Shown here: piece after piece, positions 12,409 to 24,368 of the stretch
How positions within the stretch are numbered: the stretch's first letter is position 1
How the letters are laid out: each line of letters opens with the position of its first letter
NCBI GenBank assembly: GCA_900073065.1
Contig: FJOG01000068.1
Span: 1 to 64,000, forward strand
Length of the DNA: 64,000 bases
Reading direction: 5' to 3'
DNA from: Phialocephala subalpina
Taxonomy: Eukaryota; Ascomycota; Leotiomycetes; Helotiales; Mollisiaceae
Program-made: the position numbers and the translations under genes
Notes under the pieces: model-generated
Database searches by the model: none
Seen by the model: only the letters and a program-made list of their open reading frames with translations
What the model was told of the DNA's origin: nothing

Positions 12409-14529
12409 ATGAAGTTCTTCTCCACTCTTGCCATCCTTGGGCTCGCAGCCTCATCCTTTGCCGCCCCCGCTCCCCCAAATCATGTCGTGCATGAGAAGCG
12501 AGAACATCAGCTTGAAAAGTGGTCCAAACGAAATGTCAAGCTCAACCGCGATGCTCTCATTCCAATGTCCATTGGCTTGACCCAGCGAAATCTGGATCAA
12601 GGCTATGAATTCTTGATGGATGTCTCTCACCCAGAGAGCAAGAACTATGGCAAGCACTGGTCGATGGAAAAGGTGCTAAGATCCCCAACCATTTTAAGAT
12701 ATTTTCTGACAATTATAGATCAAAGAGACTTTCAAGCCCTCAGATGCCGCTATTGAAGCAGTCAAGTCCTGGCTGATCGAAAGTGGTATCGAGAAAGAGC
12801 GCCACCAGATGTCCAACAGCTTGGCGTGGATTAGATTCAACGTGACTGTTGAGGAAGCCGAGTCTTTGCTCAAGACCGACTACCACATCTACACAAACAC
12901 CGAAAACGGCAAGCAGCATCTCGCTTGTGAAGACTACTCTGTCCCAGCTCACATTCAGGAGCACATTGACTTCATCACTCCAACCATTCACTTTGATGCT
13001 ACTGTCAAGAAGGAGAAGAAGCGCAGAAGTCTGGATACTCGAGAGCTGAAGGTCAAGCCTGTGCCTGGTGCGGTGTCACCTGACGCCGTTCCTCAGCCAC
13101 AGGTCACTTTCAACCTTGCAAACTGCTACGAGTACATCACTCCGGATTGTCTCAGAGCTTTATATAACTTCACCAACGGCACCCTCGCACAGTAAGTACC
13201 AGTCCGAGATTTCTCCCAAGCCCTTACTAACTCACGTGCTTAGATCGTCGTATGGTATCGTCGAGTATACTCCTCAAGCATACCTCCAAACCGATTTGAA
13301 CCTCTTCTACTCCAACTTGCAACGCCAGATTGCTTCTGGTACCGGCCCAACTGTCGACCTGATCGACGGCGCCACAGTTCAGACGACCACCCAAAGCTTC
13401 GACGATAACGGAGAGTCCGACCTTGACCTGCAATATGCTATTGCTTTGGGTATGTCTTCCTTTTTTCCTTCCTAAGCCGTTGCTAATTAATCCCAGTCTA
13501 CCCCCAGAAGGTCACACTTTACCAAACTGGTGATGCTGTCGAAGGTGCTTCATTCAACAATCTCCTCGATGCGCTTGATGCTTCTTACTGCACTTCCGGC
13601 GGCGGAGACGACGCAACCTAGTAAGTCACAATTCCCTGTACTCCTCAGCCACACTAACACCCCCCAGCGATGCCATCTACCCCGACACCGCCTCAGGAGG
13701 TTACAAAGGCGCCGCAAACTGTGGAACTATCACCCCCGCCTCCGTAATTTCCACTTCCTACGGCTACAACGAAGCCGACCTCCCAGCCGCCTACGAAGTC
13801 CGCCAATGCAACGAATACATGAAGCTCGGTCTCGCCGGCGTTTCCGTCCTTTACTCCAGTGGCGACTACGGTGTTGCCGGAAACAGCGGCCAATGCTGCA
13901 CCGCAGCTAAATGCGCTGGAGGAACTTACAACTCTGGATCATCTGGAACTTTCAATCCGAGTTTCCCCGGGACGTGTCCGTATGTTACATCCGTTGGAGC
14001 TACTCAAGTTAAGCCGAATGGACTTGTGACCGCCACGAATCCGGAGGAGGCGTGTGAGACTGTCATCTACTCTGGTGGTGGATTTAGCAACGTTTTCGCG
14101 ATTCCCAGCTACCAAGCCAGCGCTGTGGCTACTTACTTCACATCCCACAAGCCGACGTACACCGCTACTCAATACAACAACTCTCAGACCGTCAGAGGCT
14201 ACCCCGACGTCTCAGCCAATGGAGCAAACTACGTTGTTGCGGTCGATGGAGCGCTGTCTCTTGTCTACGGAACTTCTGCCTCTTCTCCAGTCTTCGGCGC
14301 AATCGTCACTTTGATCAATGAGCAGAGAGTCGCAGCTGGGAAGAGCGCGGTGGGGTTCTTGAATCCGACGCTTTATGCTAATCCGGGTGCGTTTACGGAT
14401 ATCATTACTGGTGGCAACCAGGGTTGTGGGACGAGTGGCTTCACAGCCGTTGCTGGTTGGGATCCAGTGACGGGTCTGGGGACGCCGAATTATCCTGCGT
14501 TGTTGTCTGTGTTCCTGGCTCTAGCATAG
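12409..14529 (+). CDS. Sedolisin-type tripeptidyl peptidase (S53), secreted
   Basis: A five-exon gene: 12409-12672, 12719-13191, 13244-13449, 13497-13620 and 13668-14529, giving 642 residues. MKFFSTLAILGLAASSFAAP is a clear signal peptide. A pro-kumamolisin propeptide follows (about 30-240), then the catalytic domain. Visible sedolisin motifs are ESDLDLQYA (catalytic Glu and Asp), SSGDYGVAG (oxyanion Asp), GTSASSPVFGA (catalytic Ser) and the C-terminal calcium site DIITGG...GWDPVTGLGTPNY. Such enzymes release tripeptides from protein N-termini in acidic medium and feed nitrogen scavenging. All introns have GT-AG ends and restore the frame exactly, so the gene looks intact. A stretch of Arg/Lys around KKEKKRR marks the likely processing site. 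Confidence 0.95.
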
Positions 14530-14771
14530 TTATTGGAGAGGGGATGGGAAGATGGGAGTTTGTGCTGCGAGTTCTGTCGAAGTTCATGTAGCGGGTGTTG
14601 GTCGTGGACTGGGAGACTTCTTTTGTATGCTTTTGAATTCTATGAATAATGATCTTAAATGTCGGTCCGTCTTCAAGATCGATTGAGAAGAACTTGATTA
14701 GTTGTGCACTTGAGCTTTGATCATTGTGGGTTCAGCTGACAACAAATTTCACAACCAGATTGTCGACCTCG

Positions 14772-15528
14772 NNNNNNNNNNNNNNNNNNNNNNNNNNNNN
14801 NNNNNNNNNNNNNNNNNNNNNNNNNNNNNNNNNNNNNNNNNNNNNNNNNNNNNNNNNNNNNNNNNNNNNNNNNNNNNNNNNNNNNNNNNNNNNNNNNNNN
14901 NNNNNNNNNNNNNNNNNNNNNNNNNNNNNNNNNNNNNNNNNNNNNNNNNNNNNNNNNNNNNNNNNNNNNNNNNNNNNNNNNNNNNNNNNNNNNNNNNNNN
15001 NNNNNNNNNNNNNNNNNNNNNNNNNNNNNNNNNNNNNNNNNNNNNNNNNNNNNNNNNNNNNNNNNNNNNNNNNNNNNNNNNNNNNNNNNNNNNNNNNNNN
15101 NNNNNNNNNNNNNNNNNNNNNNNNNNNNNNNNNNNNNNNNNNNNNNNNNNNNNNNNNNNNNNNNNNNNNNNNNNNNNNNNNNNNNNNNNNNNNNNNNNNN
15201 NNNNNNNNNNNNNNNNNNNNNNNNNNNNNNNNNNNNNNNNNNNNNNNNNNNNNNNNNNNNNNNNNNNNNNNNNNNNNNNNNNNNNNNNNNNNNNNNNNNN
15301 NNNNNNNNNNNNNNNNNNNNNNNNNNNNNNNNNNNNNNNNNNNNNNNNNNNNNNNNNNNNNNNNNNNNNNNNNNNNNNNNNNNNNNNNNNNNNNNNNNNN
15401 NNNNNNNNNNNNNNNNNNNNNNNNNNNNNNNNNNNNNNNNNNNNNNNNNNNNNNNNNNNNNNNNNNNNNNNNNNNNNNNNNNNNNNNNNNNNNNNNNNNN
15501 NNNNNNNNNNNNNNNNNNNNNNNNNNNN
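14772..15528. other. Assembly gap (N run)
   Basis: 757 unknown bases. They hide the 3' end of the minus-strand secreted protein gene that starts at 16601. Apparent long frames across the gap are artefacts of the Ns. Confidence 0.99.
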
Positions 15529-16601
15529 GTACCATTCCCTCCCCCAGTCTCTGTTCCATTCGTACCATTACCCAGCGCAAGCAACGTCGCATTAGCAGGC
15601 TCAAACGCCACCGCATAAAGCCCACACTCAGCTTTGGGGTCTTGTTTACAATCAGGTGCTAGACAGACGGATTGGAGTTCTTTAGTTTCTTTTCCTGGAG
15701 AAGGGATGTTGAGGACTGTGGCAGGTGGGGAGCAGCGCGAGTTGAATTGTTGGAGAGTTAGATAGACTATGTTGGCTGTTAGTAGATACTTGTGTTCGGA
15801 TATGTGTTGGGGTGGGGTGGGAGAAATGGCTGAGGAAAGGAGGGACTGGGAGGTACTTACAGTCGTTTGCATCCGAAGGGGAGAAGCCGAGGGAGAGGGC
15901 GGAGTCGATGCATTGTTTGATGAAGAAATCCATTGCGAAGGAGGAGAGATCCATGAATCTTGAGCGGAGATCAGCACGAGGGACTTGAGGAGGGGAGGCA
16001 AAGGAGAGGGGGGGACTGACTTGTGTACTTCATACATGCTGGTCCTGCCCTGGTAGGAGGGGAAGTCGGGACTTCCTTGGAGGGAGCAATTGAGGAGCGC
16101 ACCGAAATATTCGTAGATGTGAGTAACAGTGTTGCTATTCACCCTCCATCAGTATCTCAATCCTCATCATCATCGTCATCGTCAATTGGGACACCGGGAC
16201 GGGAAGACATACTATTGAAGCGAACTCGTATTCCCATTGCTACTCATGTTATGCTGAAGCGGCACCGCACCACCATCATCCAAGAAGGCAACTCCGACGC
16301 CAACATCACCACCTTTGTTCGCACTCGGAGGTGCAGGCGTAAAGTATGGGAGTAAAGCGACTTCAGTTCCGTTGTAGATTGCAGGTGTAGCGAAACCGTG
16401 AACTGAGATGCCGGTGTTTGGTGTAGTGTAGTTTCCGAGGACGACAGTGTTAATTAAGAGAGTCGTGAGAAGTTTCTGATTGGCGGCTGTGTTGGCTCCG
16501 AGGATGGAAGAGGAGTAGTAGTCGCAGATGGTAGTGTTTGTTGGTCGTTGGGCGAGAGAAAAGGAAGCGACCCCGAGGAAGGCGAGTTGGGAGAACTTCA
16601 T
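15529..16601 (-). CDS. Secreted protein of unknown function, 3' end in gap
   Basis: Starts at 16601 with MKFSQLAFLGVASFSLAQ, a signal peptide ending in a typical A-Q cleavage context. The sequence then has N-glycosylation sites and a VHGFATPAIYNGTE segment. Exons can be joined through introns beginning gtatgtc (about 16210), gtcagtc (about 16020) and gtaagta (about 15870). They give ...SLQYNTVTHIYEYFGALLNC, then YEVHKFMDLSSFAMDF, then DFYLTLQQFNSRCSPP. The visible end is Gly/Asn/Thr-rich (NGTNGTETGGG), typical of a linker before a GPI signal, but the terminus is lost in the gap. Extracellular or wall-attached location is inferred; I know of no function for this family. Confidence 0.75.
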
Positions 16602-17530
16602 GATGTGCGAATTCGGTGGAGACTGATGAAGCAATAGGATTGAACTGCAGAAAAGAGAATTGTGAAAACCGTGAAAGAATGCTCTGCGGCTCTCAGGTAT
16701 TGATACACTTCTCGCATGCTAGGCGAGCCTGGTTTATATGTCAGGGAAGAAAATGAGAAGATTTTGTTCCTAGTAATCATGTATTTGCTATTGGCTCAAT
16801 GTATAACCAAGAATTATTTAGGATTGACCTCGGTTCCTCATTTTGCATCCAAATAGCATCGCGGACAGTCAGCCACATTTTGTAGCTTCATGCACTTCTC
16901 GGATGGCGTACCTCGGATGCTGCCGACTGGCAAACTTTATACCAGTAGCCAGAGACTGTTAACATAGGCAACGATCCAGCCACTCTTTTTCAGCTATACA
17001 ACGACTTCGGGACGTGTTTGAGGAACTGCAAGGGTAGTGAGACTGAAAGGGACCGTCCCGGCATGCAGGTCTCGTGTTATGTAAGCACCGCTGACACCAA
17101 AGGCTGGCTGCAGCCATCGGAAGTGAGCATGACCAGTGCTAAGCGGAGACAAGATGAAGAAAGGCCAAGTGAGGCTGAGACTGGTCAGATTGATGCAGAT
17201 CAGAACCTAGACAGTGGTCTTCCAATCGAAGTGCGTGACGTCCTGTTTTCTCCCATCCATCGCACTGGCATGTTTGTCCCAGAAATATCGTAGAGCAACG
17301 AGGATCATTGTGATCCAAGACTGAGTGAGGATTTTTATAAGCCAAAAATGCCCATGTCTATGCCTATGCCGTCTTTGACTATGTCGAAGTGGGAATCAAA
17401 AGTTTGATAGCGGATTGACGGGTAGGGCAAGCAGGTTGCCGGATAATCTTCGGTCTTAAGAAAGCGCCGTTGGTGCCTTCCACATCCTCGAACTTTCTCT
17501 CGAGGTCCTCATCGATCTCTTCGAGCAAAG
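16602..17530. other. Divergent intergenic region, no gene seen
   Basis: Lies between the secreted protein gene (minus) and the F-box pseudogene (plus). Open frames at 17018-17293 (plus) and 17139-17345 (minus) overlap each other and have no recognisable content. Confidence 0.45.
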
Positions 17531-19353
17531 ATGTCGCCTCCGACCAGTACTCTTGAAAGAATTCTAGACGAATTACTGCACCATATTCGCGATTATCTTA
17601 ACGACAAAAGCTTTCCGTCCTTCGCGCTTGCAAGCAAACGATGCCTTGCGGCCGCCAATGTGCGTCTCTTTCGCAACATAGAGATTAGAATATTGGGCCG
17701 AGCCAGGCTTCAATTCGACCTAGAACATTGGGAATCCAGACTCAGACGAGCTTCCAGCTTCAAGTATGTTCGCAAATTGGACATAAGGGGCTATATGCCT
17801 CGTGAACGAGATGATACCAGCGGTATCGTCAACATACCATTTGTGCCCGACTTTTTCTTTCCCGACGATGAGCCTCCTTCGGTGGTACAGGAAGAAGACC
17901 GCACGTGGGAACCCATGGCAACATTTATCCGGCAACTGCCTGCATTGACTGATTTGGTGTTCAGATGCTCAAATCAGTTTCCGCCTCGTCTGCTCCATTT
18001 TCTTCACCGAGATCGACCAGCCTGCCGACTCCATCTCGGTAGATTTCGACTTCGCAGTTTGAATAACCCAGAATTGGATGCTTATGAACTATCGCTTATA
18101 AAATCGCCCTGTCTGCATAACATCGACATCAGGTGCCTGAGGTTGAACACGGAGCTGCGAGAGGACTAAAATAAAGACGTTGTCCTGCGAATAGTGTCCG
18201 ACTTAGCTCCGAATAAAAGTGTGAGGACACTCCATGCTGACCGGTAGATTGAGACGCCGCAGAGTCTATTTGCAGCACTATAGCCTAGACCACCATGGCA
18301 TGGCTTTTCACTTCTAACGAAAGCGGCGGTGAACCGTTGTGGATCTTTGATCAAACTCGAGCTCCGTCACGACGATATCGACGAAATTTTCAAATGGCAC
18401 GACCGTACTAACTTGTCTACCCTAGAATATCTAGAGATAGAGGCAAATACTAGGTGGACAATGGCAGCAATTCGATGGATGAAAACTTACAATTTCGACT
18501 CTCTCAAGACGCTCATCCTAAGGTCCTGGAACTTCGAACAAGACGAAACTTCTCACCAGGCTTGCAACTCCTTCCTGCGAAGCTTGCGACCGTTGAAAAC
18601 TCTCGAACTCGAAATCAATGCAGATCTTACCCTCGGTACTGTCGAGGCGATTGTTGGCAAGCATGGTCCATCACTGCAAAAGCTTTCCCTCGCATATTCT
18701 GAAGGGGGCAATACATTCGTAATTCCACTGACCCACATCGAGAAAATTCACACAAATTGTCCTTTGGTCGAAGAGTTGAAAGTCGCTATACCACGGTCGA
18801 AGGAGATGAGCAAGAGGTGGCAATTTACAGAGCCCTCGGATCCTTGCCACGGCTCCAGAAGCTAATACTCCACCTCTATTGCTCTAACCTCTCTGCCAGA
18901 CCACCGGTCGAAAATGTCGCGATAAAAAATGATTCAAGCTTCAACGAATCCGAACAAGAAATGTTTTCCATAGGAGGGACACCAGTAAGGCGAGGCCCCC
19001 GCAATGGCCACATTCGGGATGATTGGATGAACTGTGCCATCGACGAGACTCTAGCTCGTTCTATCTTCGAGGTGATTTCATCAGCAAGGGGGCAGTCGGG
19101 ATATCCGTTGGAACACTTGGAGCTGGTTTGGACGGGTACCTCCAGGTTGGGCATCGATGACCTGCGACTTCTGGAGCTCGACTGGGTCCGAAAGGTTATC
19201 GCGCGCGATTGGTTCGTTGATCGCAACCCCCGAGACGATATGCGGAACGAATTTCTTGTGACTGCAAGGGATGCTGAGTACGCGGCTGACGTCCTAAGAA
19301 TGTCGCCTCGTCATCTTGACCCTAGTCTTGATGCCGTTTTCCGAAGTGTTTGA
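17531..19353 (+). pseudogene. F-box / LRR-like protein pseudogene
   Basis: MSPPTSTLERILDELLHHIR begins an F-box (ILDELLHHIRDYL...FALASKRCL), the part that binds Skp1 in SCF ubiquitin ligases. Leucine-rich irregular repeats follow, as in a large ascomycete family. The same frame is broken by TAA at 18167-18169, TAG at 18245-18247 and TAG at 18281-18283, yet protein-like sequence continues on both sides (DVVLRIVSDLAP; NRCGSLIKLELRHDDIDE). Near 18802 a one-base loss shifts to the frame reading GDEQEVAIYRALGSLPRLQK, which runs to 19353. All three stops are one C-to-T change away from Gln codons (CAA, CAG, CAG). The gene is therefore dead or the model needs unusual splicing. Its natural target is unknown. 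Confidence 0.8.
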
Positions 19354-20037
19354 CCTCGGAGAGAAAACGATACTGGGGATTGGAAAGAAGATTGGTACAG
19401 CTTCCCACTTTCGGTCTCTTGAATGGGGTATTCCCTCGCTCAAGTATCGAGGTCCATGTGCTCAAGAAAGCCCCATAATGTTGCAGAAAATCAAGTCTCG
19501 CAAAGAAGGTCTGCAAAGAAAACTTGCCAAGGACAGAACGAAGCATAGAAGTAATAAATAGCAGGACTGTAAGGATATGTTGGAGAAGATGAGAAGAGCG
19601 ATGCGCCGTCGAAAGAATTGACAACATGGTAAACATAGCAAGTAGATGATAAAATGAGGTGGCATATATGTAGCTCGTGTATAGGAGCTCCGATTAATAT
19701 ATGCAAACCCAACTTCCTGTGCGTGACATGAGACACGCTGCCGTATCTCTTCGAGGTCGAGCTCAGAACTTTGAAGGGTCGAGAGAATGTCGGTCCGGGT
19801 TACCACACTCCTCGCCAGCTAGTGCAATTTGGGGACAAACTCCCCTTCCTCTATTTGCTCCCTACAAAGCTCGCTTCGCAAGCTTCTACCATCTCTAGTG
19901 GAAATGTTGAGCTCAATCGAGGATGATTGACGGCCCGCCCGTGAACCATTCAATCAATGTTGAGCTGTGTCCACGGCTGCTCATTCTGTCATGAGTATGT
20001 TTGTCAGTCAAGTCGCATCGTCATGCTCAAGGATGAG
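19354..20037. other. Intergenic, no gene seen
   Basis: Short overlapping frames on both strands; no domain or splice signal that I can support. Confidence 0.4.
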
Positions 20038-21421
20038 TTACGGATGAGTTACGTCTCCCAGGGGTAAACTGCGATAGTTCGGGTCTGCTTTTGCGCCAAC
20101 GAGCCTTATTCTCAATTCGCGAGGAACCCTTTTAACGCTATCACGTTGTGCTCGGTCTTGGTTGGGAACATCGAATCGTACCTTCCGGCTGACTGTTTTC
20201 TTGTTATCATCTGGTGATGGCCAACTTATCCCGGAAGTGTAATAACTTATTAGCTTCTGGGCCTCCCGCTGCTTCGGGCCGGATCCTGTAGAGTTGTTTC
20301 CTGGTATCCGTATCGTTCTCGTCTTGGTGTCACCTCTCTTCCGCTGTTTCGGAATATCTCCCGGTCTCCGACTTTTGATACTCGCAAGATTATGACTGGG
20401 ATTGTTCGGCCCATGCCCACGCGCCTGCTTTGTGTTCCATGCATCCTTCCCTTGCCTTCCCGACTTGGTTGCTCTTGAATTCGAGGCGCAAGAAGGCCCT
20501 TTTCGGGATATAGTACGAATTTGAATCTTCTGATTATCTGCCAATTTGTCCATAACCGTCTTCTTGATTGCGTAGAGCTTGGCGGTCAAGTCATGCGGCT
20601 TGCCGTCTTCAGCAAAAATATGCTTGCCTGGAGGCCCCACCAGGACATGAACTGCGCCCAGGAGTATTCGTGGCTTCGTGACGAGATAGCACCCCGCTGG
20701 CATAGCAGCAAGAATGGAATCGCAATGTAGTTGTGGATTTCGGCGTACATGGTGTTCAAGGTCTCCGTGTCGGTTCCAGATATTATGAATTCCTCAGCCT
20801 TATGCTTCGTAAGAAGCCTCCAGGCCTTTATCATTCTTCCATTGTAGCCAGATGTATTTCCAATATTCTCATTGAAACGTAGCATCTTGTACATGTCTGG
20901 CGTTTCCACTTTCGAATCCTCTTTCAAAGCCAGAGGCTCGAAAACAAATTTTGGGACATCTTCCGTCTTCGTTGTAGGTTGCTGTGCTCTGTTGGGCATC
21001 ATGCGCAGATGATCGACCTTCCGCAGGTTCAATTGAAGATTCCACGAGTTTCGTACCACAAGTATTCGTTGATTTTCGAGGGTCGATTCGCTGAAGTACG
21101 AGCCCAGATCCACCATGCTCTGCAAGCGCAGAGCCCAAGTCCATCGTCCCAAGATTTCTTCGAGGCTCATATTGCCATACTTCAATTGTGTAGCTATTCG
21201 GCTTCGGAAATTTGAAAAGACTTGAACTCTGCAACCGTCGACGATTTGTAGATGAATTTGTTATTTGCGTTCAGGGCCATGCAAAGGGTCGTTGCACGGC
21301 ATTGTTGCTTGAGGGAAGACGGTCGTCCGATGACCGCAGTGCTTCGCAAAATCGTGCCATGGAGAGGCAGCTTCATGGCCCAGTCCGTTGTGTCGAGAAT
21401 CGGCCCATTGATGGGGGTCAT
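20038..21421 (-). pseudogene. Degraded hypothetical protein gene
   Basis: Minus-strand protein-like sequence moves between frames: TDWAMKLPLHGTILRST...FKSFQISEAE (21421-21194), MKYGNMSLEEILGRWTWALR... (to about 20690), then CYLVTKPRILLGAVHVLVGPPGKHIF with a basic tail ending at 20038. The change near 20690-20700 (PFLLLCQRG to CYLVTKPR) requires a one-base shift. I do not recognise a domain. The alternating good-looking frames suggest one gene broken by indels or with unrecognised introns. Confidence 0.4.
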
Positions 21422-21719
21422 TGGAGAGAGTGAGTTGATGAGCTTGAACCTAACAGCTGTTTCCCCAAAGGCGCTAGTCTAGTATAGGCTTAGCGCAGTC
21501 TAGAAAGTCTTATCAGTTTCTCGACCTTTTACCAGTTTCGTTTTGATGATATTATTTTGGCCCTTAAAGGGTTGCGGTGTACAACCAAACCTCGCAGTGG
21601 TGTCCAAGAACGATTGGGACATTCAGACAATCGCGGCCCGCCTCGCCCTCCCAAAGATTTACCGAGCCTGTCTATTAACACACGAAGTTGCGAGTTTAAA
21701 TAGGAATTTCTCAACAGGT

Positions 21720-21780
21720 ACAGTAAAGTTCGAAATCGGCTTCAGTTCCGAATACTCAATGATTTGATTTTCGACCCGCA
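21720..21780 (+). repeat. 61-bp dispersed repeat, copy 1
   Basis: Begins ACAGTAAAGTTCGAAATC and shares about 53 of 61 positions (hand count) with 25251-25311 on the opposite strand. Several differences are C/T or G/A, including CpG to TpG or CpA. The first part translates similarly in both copies (VKFEI-FSS). Origin unknown. Confidence 0.7.
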
Positions 21781-22296
21781 TAATGCCTTCTGCTTCTTGC
21801 GTCAATTATCTTCGCTCTTCCCTGACAGCCGTATTCGAGGATCTCCCTCGAAGAAACCCTTGAATAATTACATGTTGCAGAGCTCCAACATAACATAGTG
21901 AGTGCATAATAGCAATCAGGAGCTCTGCGGCGCCTGGTTCTCCTCTAACGCGCGACAACGGTGCATCGACTTCCTGTTAGCAGACGGCTGTTCACCAGCA
22001 GGAGCAAACACACAAGCAGATTTTGATTTCGGAGCTCAATTTCTAAGACTAACAAGGTTAACAGGCACCAATTTACCTTCAAAGCAATTTGTACTCTTTC
22101 CGATCAAGCTTGCCCTCCAAGCGTGCTCAGGTCAACTTCATAACATTGCAGCTCCAAACCCTTCCGCTTACTTCGTTCTTATGCCTACCAACAACCCACG
22201 TCCTATTACAGAGCTTGCTTAAAAAGAGCTTCTTGGCGAAGAGCTTCGTGAGTACTTGCGATCTTGTCTATAACCTCAGCGGTGGGGCTTGTCGCA

Positions 22297-24249
22297 TCAT
22301 GCATGATTGGAAGCTTTCCTCTGAGTGTCAGATTGGCATCTCAAGAAGAATATACTCGATCTCACCTCTAGCAAATACTTGAGTTCCATCCTATCTTCTT
22401 CTTTGGCCTGAAGACATCCTTTTATCAACTGATTTAGTTCTCCGCTAAGCTTTTCCGGGTCTCGGGCTCTTGGGGGAGTCTGTCTAGCGATTGCACCAAG
22501 CGCCTCTTTTGGCGACATTGTGAGGAACGGAGGCTCCCCTTCTATTAATTCTAATAGAAGTATGCCGAGAGACCAGATGTCGGATTTATGGCTGCCGTCG
22601 TGCTTTCGTGCAATCTCTGGAGCTATCCAATACTTCGTCGCTACCATGGTAGTTCTTTTGACCATCCCGCTGCGACATCGAGAAAAATATGAGTAGTCGG
22701 CTATGCAGTATAGGATACGCTTAGTATTTGTCAAATGATTAAGAACTTTGCATCGCGGAAAACGTACTGAGAACAACCGCACCGTTCCTATTGACACTTA
22801 CATGTTCTGAGTGCAGATCATGATGTCTCACGCCGTGCTCATGGAGAAATTTCATCCCTGACGCAACCTAGAAATTGCCAATGAATCAGACCAAAGTTGC
22901 ACGAGTAATGGAGGCATCGAACCTGCAACCAAAAGTAGCATATTTCCCTTTCGTCGAGTACATTGAAAATCGCAATTTGGTCCAATGTTAATTCTTCGAA
23001 AAAGTTTCTCTCCCACATGCAAAACAATTCAGGGTGGCCAGTGTAGCCTGAAAATACGTCTTGGATATTCATAATGTTTGGATGTTTCATATCTTTGAAA
23101 AGTAGGAAACTTGCCAAAAATGATTCCAATTTCTTCTCGAGCCTTATGGTTGTGATGTTGAAAGCCGTGCCACCAATGAGTTTCCGGTCGCTTTTTCTTT
23201 CAATTTCCACCATCGATCCAAGCGTAGTGCAGCCAATAGTACGTATATTATAGCTGTTCGGCGATGTAAAATTAAAATGATAGGCATAGTCGGATACCTG
23301 TCTGGTCTTGAAGATCGCTTGAAGTCGCATTTCTGTGCCATGGTCATTACTTTGCCTGTGGGCACGAGGGCGTTGTCTTGGCGTTCTAGGGAAGATTGCA
23401 CTGTTCGGTGCTAGAGTCGTGGGAAGAACGGGACTTCCATAGATGGGACTTGGAGACAAGATACTTCTGGTTTCCAGTGGTGTGGTTACCGGAGGAAGAG
23501 AACTTTCATAGACGGGCTTCGTTAAGGCCGGATTTTTGCTGCCATCGCTGCCCAATTCTGCTTGGAAGGTGGAGGTATCTGTCAATCCATGCGACTTGTC
23601 GGCTCTATCCGAGATAAATTCTTGTGGGCTGTTGCTTGCTTTGGCAATAGGACGCTCGACGAGCTCCTCCAGCATCCCCCTAATCTGCAATCCATTGTCA
23701 CTAGCATGGTCAACATCGTTCTGGGGTCCAAAGACCGATGGCGGTAGACCTACACATTGATCATAGATATCACGACCAGGAGAGCTGCTGAATATGACTC
23801 GATTTGCTCTTTAAGCGCAACGATTTCCTTCAGCCTCAAGTTCATCCGTATTGAGCCCCTTCGAAGAGAAAAGCATGAGGCTGAGGAGGAATTTAGAACA
23901 GCAAGTTTGCTAAGATCCTCCTGTGTTTTGCCTGCACGATTAATGACCGACCAGAGGATTCCTTCACATGTTTCCAGCAGATCTTTACGGCTTATCATTC
24001 GAGGCTCCTGGAGCAGACTTGCCACATTTGCCAACGTTTGCTGAAAGCTGAAGCTGCATTAGCTCTACTAGACCAGAGCATCGGAAGAGATCAATACTTA
24101 TTTTGTGATTGGAGCAGTTCCTGGATATATTGGGGCGCTTTCTTCCGTTCTGCGAATATTGCGGTCAATTTTGTGGTGCAGGCTGAGGTCACTCGCACCA
24201 GGCTCAAAACGGCTGATATAGCCCCAACGATGGCCAAGGCCTCAGCCAT
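22297..24249 (-). pseudogene. HeLo-like N-terminus fused to protein kinase, frame-broken
   Basis: The ATG at 24249 starts MAEALAIVGAISAVLSLVRV, a hydrophobic helix typical of fungal HeLo-like / STAND N-terminal domains. Helical sequence follows to about residue 150, then a Ser/Pro-rich linker and a kinase domain. Introns fit at about 24040-24100 (gtattg...cttcag), about 22870-22920 (gttcga...ttctag) and about 22690-22770 (gtacgt...gcatag). The catalytic loop reads HHDLHSEHV, so Asp is kept but the usual Lys and Asn are not, and DFG is ADYS. Motifs APE (APEIARKHDG) and DIWSLG are present, resembling Ste20/PAK kinases. A one-base shift is needed near 23760 (VVIS to YDQCVGLPP). Fusions of HeLo-type domains with kinases suggest cell-death or non-self signalling. 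It is either a recent pseudogene or a sequencing error. Confidence 0.6.
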
Positions 24250-24345
24250 GACGCTACTCAAAAGAATAAAGCCAAGAGCTGACTTTGCCCTACGATGTAT
24301 AAGCAATCCGACCTTATCCCAAGTTCCTTAGACGTAGCATTACCT

Positions 24346-24368
24346 GAGAGAGAGAGAGAGATAGAGAG
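24346..24368. repeat. GA microsatellite
   Basis: Run of GA dinucleotides interrupted once by ATA (gagagag...atagagag). Confidence 0.9.

Noticed and set aside
14721..16142. Very long open frames running through the N block on three frames
   Set aside because: Ns cannot contain stops in translation; the apparent length is an artefact. The real gene is the spliced minus-strand model starting at 16601.
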